From Novosphingobium album (ex Hu et al. 2023) (GTDB taxonomy: Bacteria > Pseudomonadota > Alphaproteobacteria > Sphingomonadales > Sphingomonadaceae): a DNA stretch of 64,000 bases. Numbering within the stretch: the first letter of the stretch is position 1; each line of letters starts with the position of its first letter. Where the stretch lies: the NCBI RefSeq assembly GCF_022832385.1, contig NZ_JALHLE010000011.1, forward strand, positions 1 through 64,000, in the 5' to 3' direction. Below the pieces are notes generated by a model. It saw nothing but the letters and a program-made list of their open reading frames with translations, was not told the DNA's origin and searched no databases. Shown one piece after another: positions 63,553 to 64,000 of the stretch. Position numbers and translations under genes: made by a program.

Positions 63553-64000
63553 TCAGGCTTCAGTGCCGTTGACGTAGTCGTTGAGCAGTTCGTGGAAGCG
63601 CTGGATGCGCTTTTCCTGGCCGGGCAGGATGCAGCCCTTGAAGCCGCGTGAATTCAGGCCCTGCTGCTGGCTGGTGCCGATCGAGAGGTCCTGATCGGCC
63701 ACGAAGCCCAAGCTGACGCCATCGCCATAGACGGAGTGGCGCGCCACCGCGTCGTGCTCCAGCGGCGCGTTGCCGATGGGCGTGACGACCTCGTCCATGC
63801 CCTCGACCGGCGGATAGAGGCACCAGTGCTGGAACACGCACTTTTCAGGATCGGTCGGGTGCGGCTCGGTGCGCAGGACCTGCAGCTGCTCGGGGCTCAT
63901 GGTCAGTGTGAGATTGGGGAACAGCGTGCAGTGGAAATAGTCCACCAGTTGCTGGTCGCTCATGTTCTCGTAGCTGGTAAAGCCGCGCGACGGGCCAAGA
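63553..64000 (-). CDS. Rieske non-heme iron oxygenase, alpha subunit (C-terminal part)
   Basis: The frame is open to the right edge of the window, so only the last 148 residues are seen. They follow the C-terminus of the 61560 protein closely: LGPSRGF, LSDQQLVDYF, FPNLTLTMSPEQLQVLRTEP, VEGMDEV and the final IQRFHELLNDYVNG. The Rieske cluster and iron site lie outside the window. Confidence 0.85.
   Translation of the reverse strand, partial: LGPSRGFTSYENMSDQQLVDYFHCTLFPNLTLTMSPEQLQVLRTEPHPTDPEKCVFQHWCLYPPVEGMDEVVTPIGNAPLEHDAVARHSVYGDGVSLGFVADQDLSIGTSQQQGLNSRGFKGCILPGQEKRIQRFHELLNDYVNGTEA

Noticed and set aside
1..64000. tRNA, rRNA, CRISPR array, riboswitch or intact insertion sequence
   Set aside because: I read both strands for these and saw no cloverleaf with CCA end, spaced direct repeats, known aptamer core or transposase.

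Overview
The window is GC-rich alphaproteobacterial chromosome, most likely from a sphingomonad (Novosphingobium/Sphingobium type). This is inferred from the many Rieske oxygenases, SDRs and acyl-CoA enzymes, the TonB-dependent receptor beside a TPR-sulfotransferase, a complete Tad/Flp pilus locus and sphingomonad-style REP hairpins. I see no rRNA, tRNA, CRISPR array, prophage or intact transposase. Genes are densely packed, with many 1-4 bp start/stop overlaps.

1-16 kb: a quinohemoprotein amine dehydrogenase (QHNDH) locus. Seven tightly packed genes (qhpA-D-C-B-G-F-E) encode the periplasmic diheme/CTQ enzyme and its RiPP-like maturation machinery: a radical SAM cross-linker, a flavoprotein, an ABC exporter and a subtilisin-like leader protease. 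The small subunit keeps every cross-linking residue. A TetR regulator and an MFS transporter lie upstream. A TonB-dependent receptor and a TPR-sulfotransferase lie downstream. A 35-bp block is shared by the tetR and qhpA upstream regions, and its core (TAGGACG) occurs twice more in the receptor upstream region. This suggests one regulon linking outer-membrane uptake to amine oxidation.

16-37 kb: regulation and pilus. A NarL-type kinase and response regulator and a PilZ-HTH fusion precede a 175-bp MITE-like element, a YflT-like protein and a HerA-type ATPase. The Tad locus follows. The leftward operon is flp-cpaB-cpaC-cpaD-cpaE-cpaF-tadB-tadC-tadD-cpaA, and a rightward set encodes a membrane protein, TadG and two TadE-like pseudopilins. 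Intergenic GTTAAC hexamers cluster at the promoters of the two-component and pilus genes.

37-64 kb: a catabolic island. It encodes a 3-ketosteroid-dehydrogenase-like flavoprotein, four Rieske oxygenase alpha subunits (the last cut by the window end), five SDRs, three VOC proteins, a GMC oxidoreductase and three acyl-CoA dehydrogenases. It also encodes an SCP-x-type thiolase with a DUF35 partner, a 2-oxoacid dehydrogenase (E1alpha, E1beta, E2), a kinase/ACAD pair resembling LvaA/LvaC, and a LuxR-type solo regulator. The gene set suggests oxygenation and beta-oxidation-like degradation of a hydrophobic ring compound (steroid-, terpenoid- or polyaromatic-like). The substrate cannot be read from the sequence. 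A 70-bp perfect palindrome sharing its ends with the MITE closes the SDR operon.
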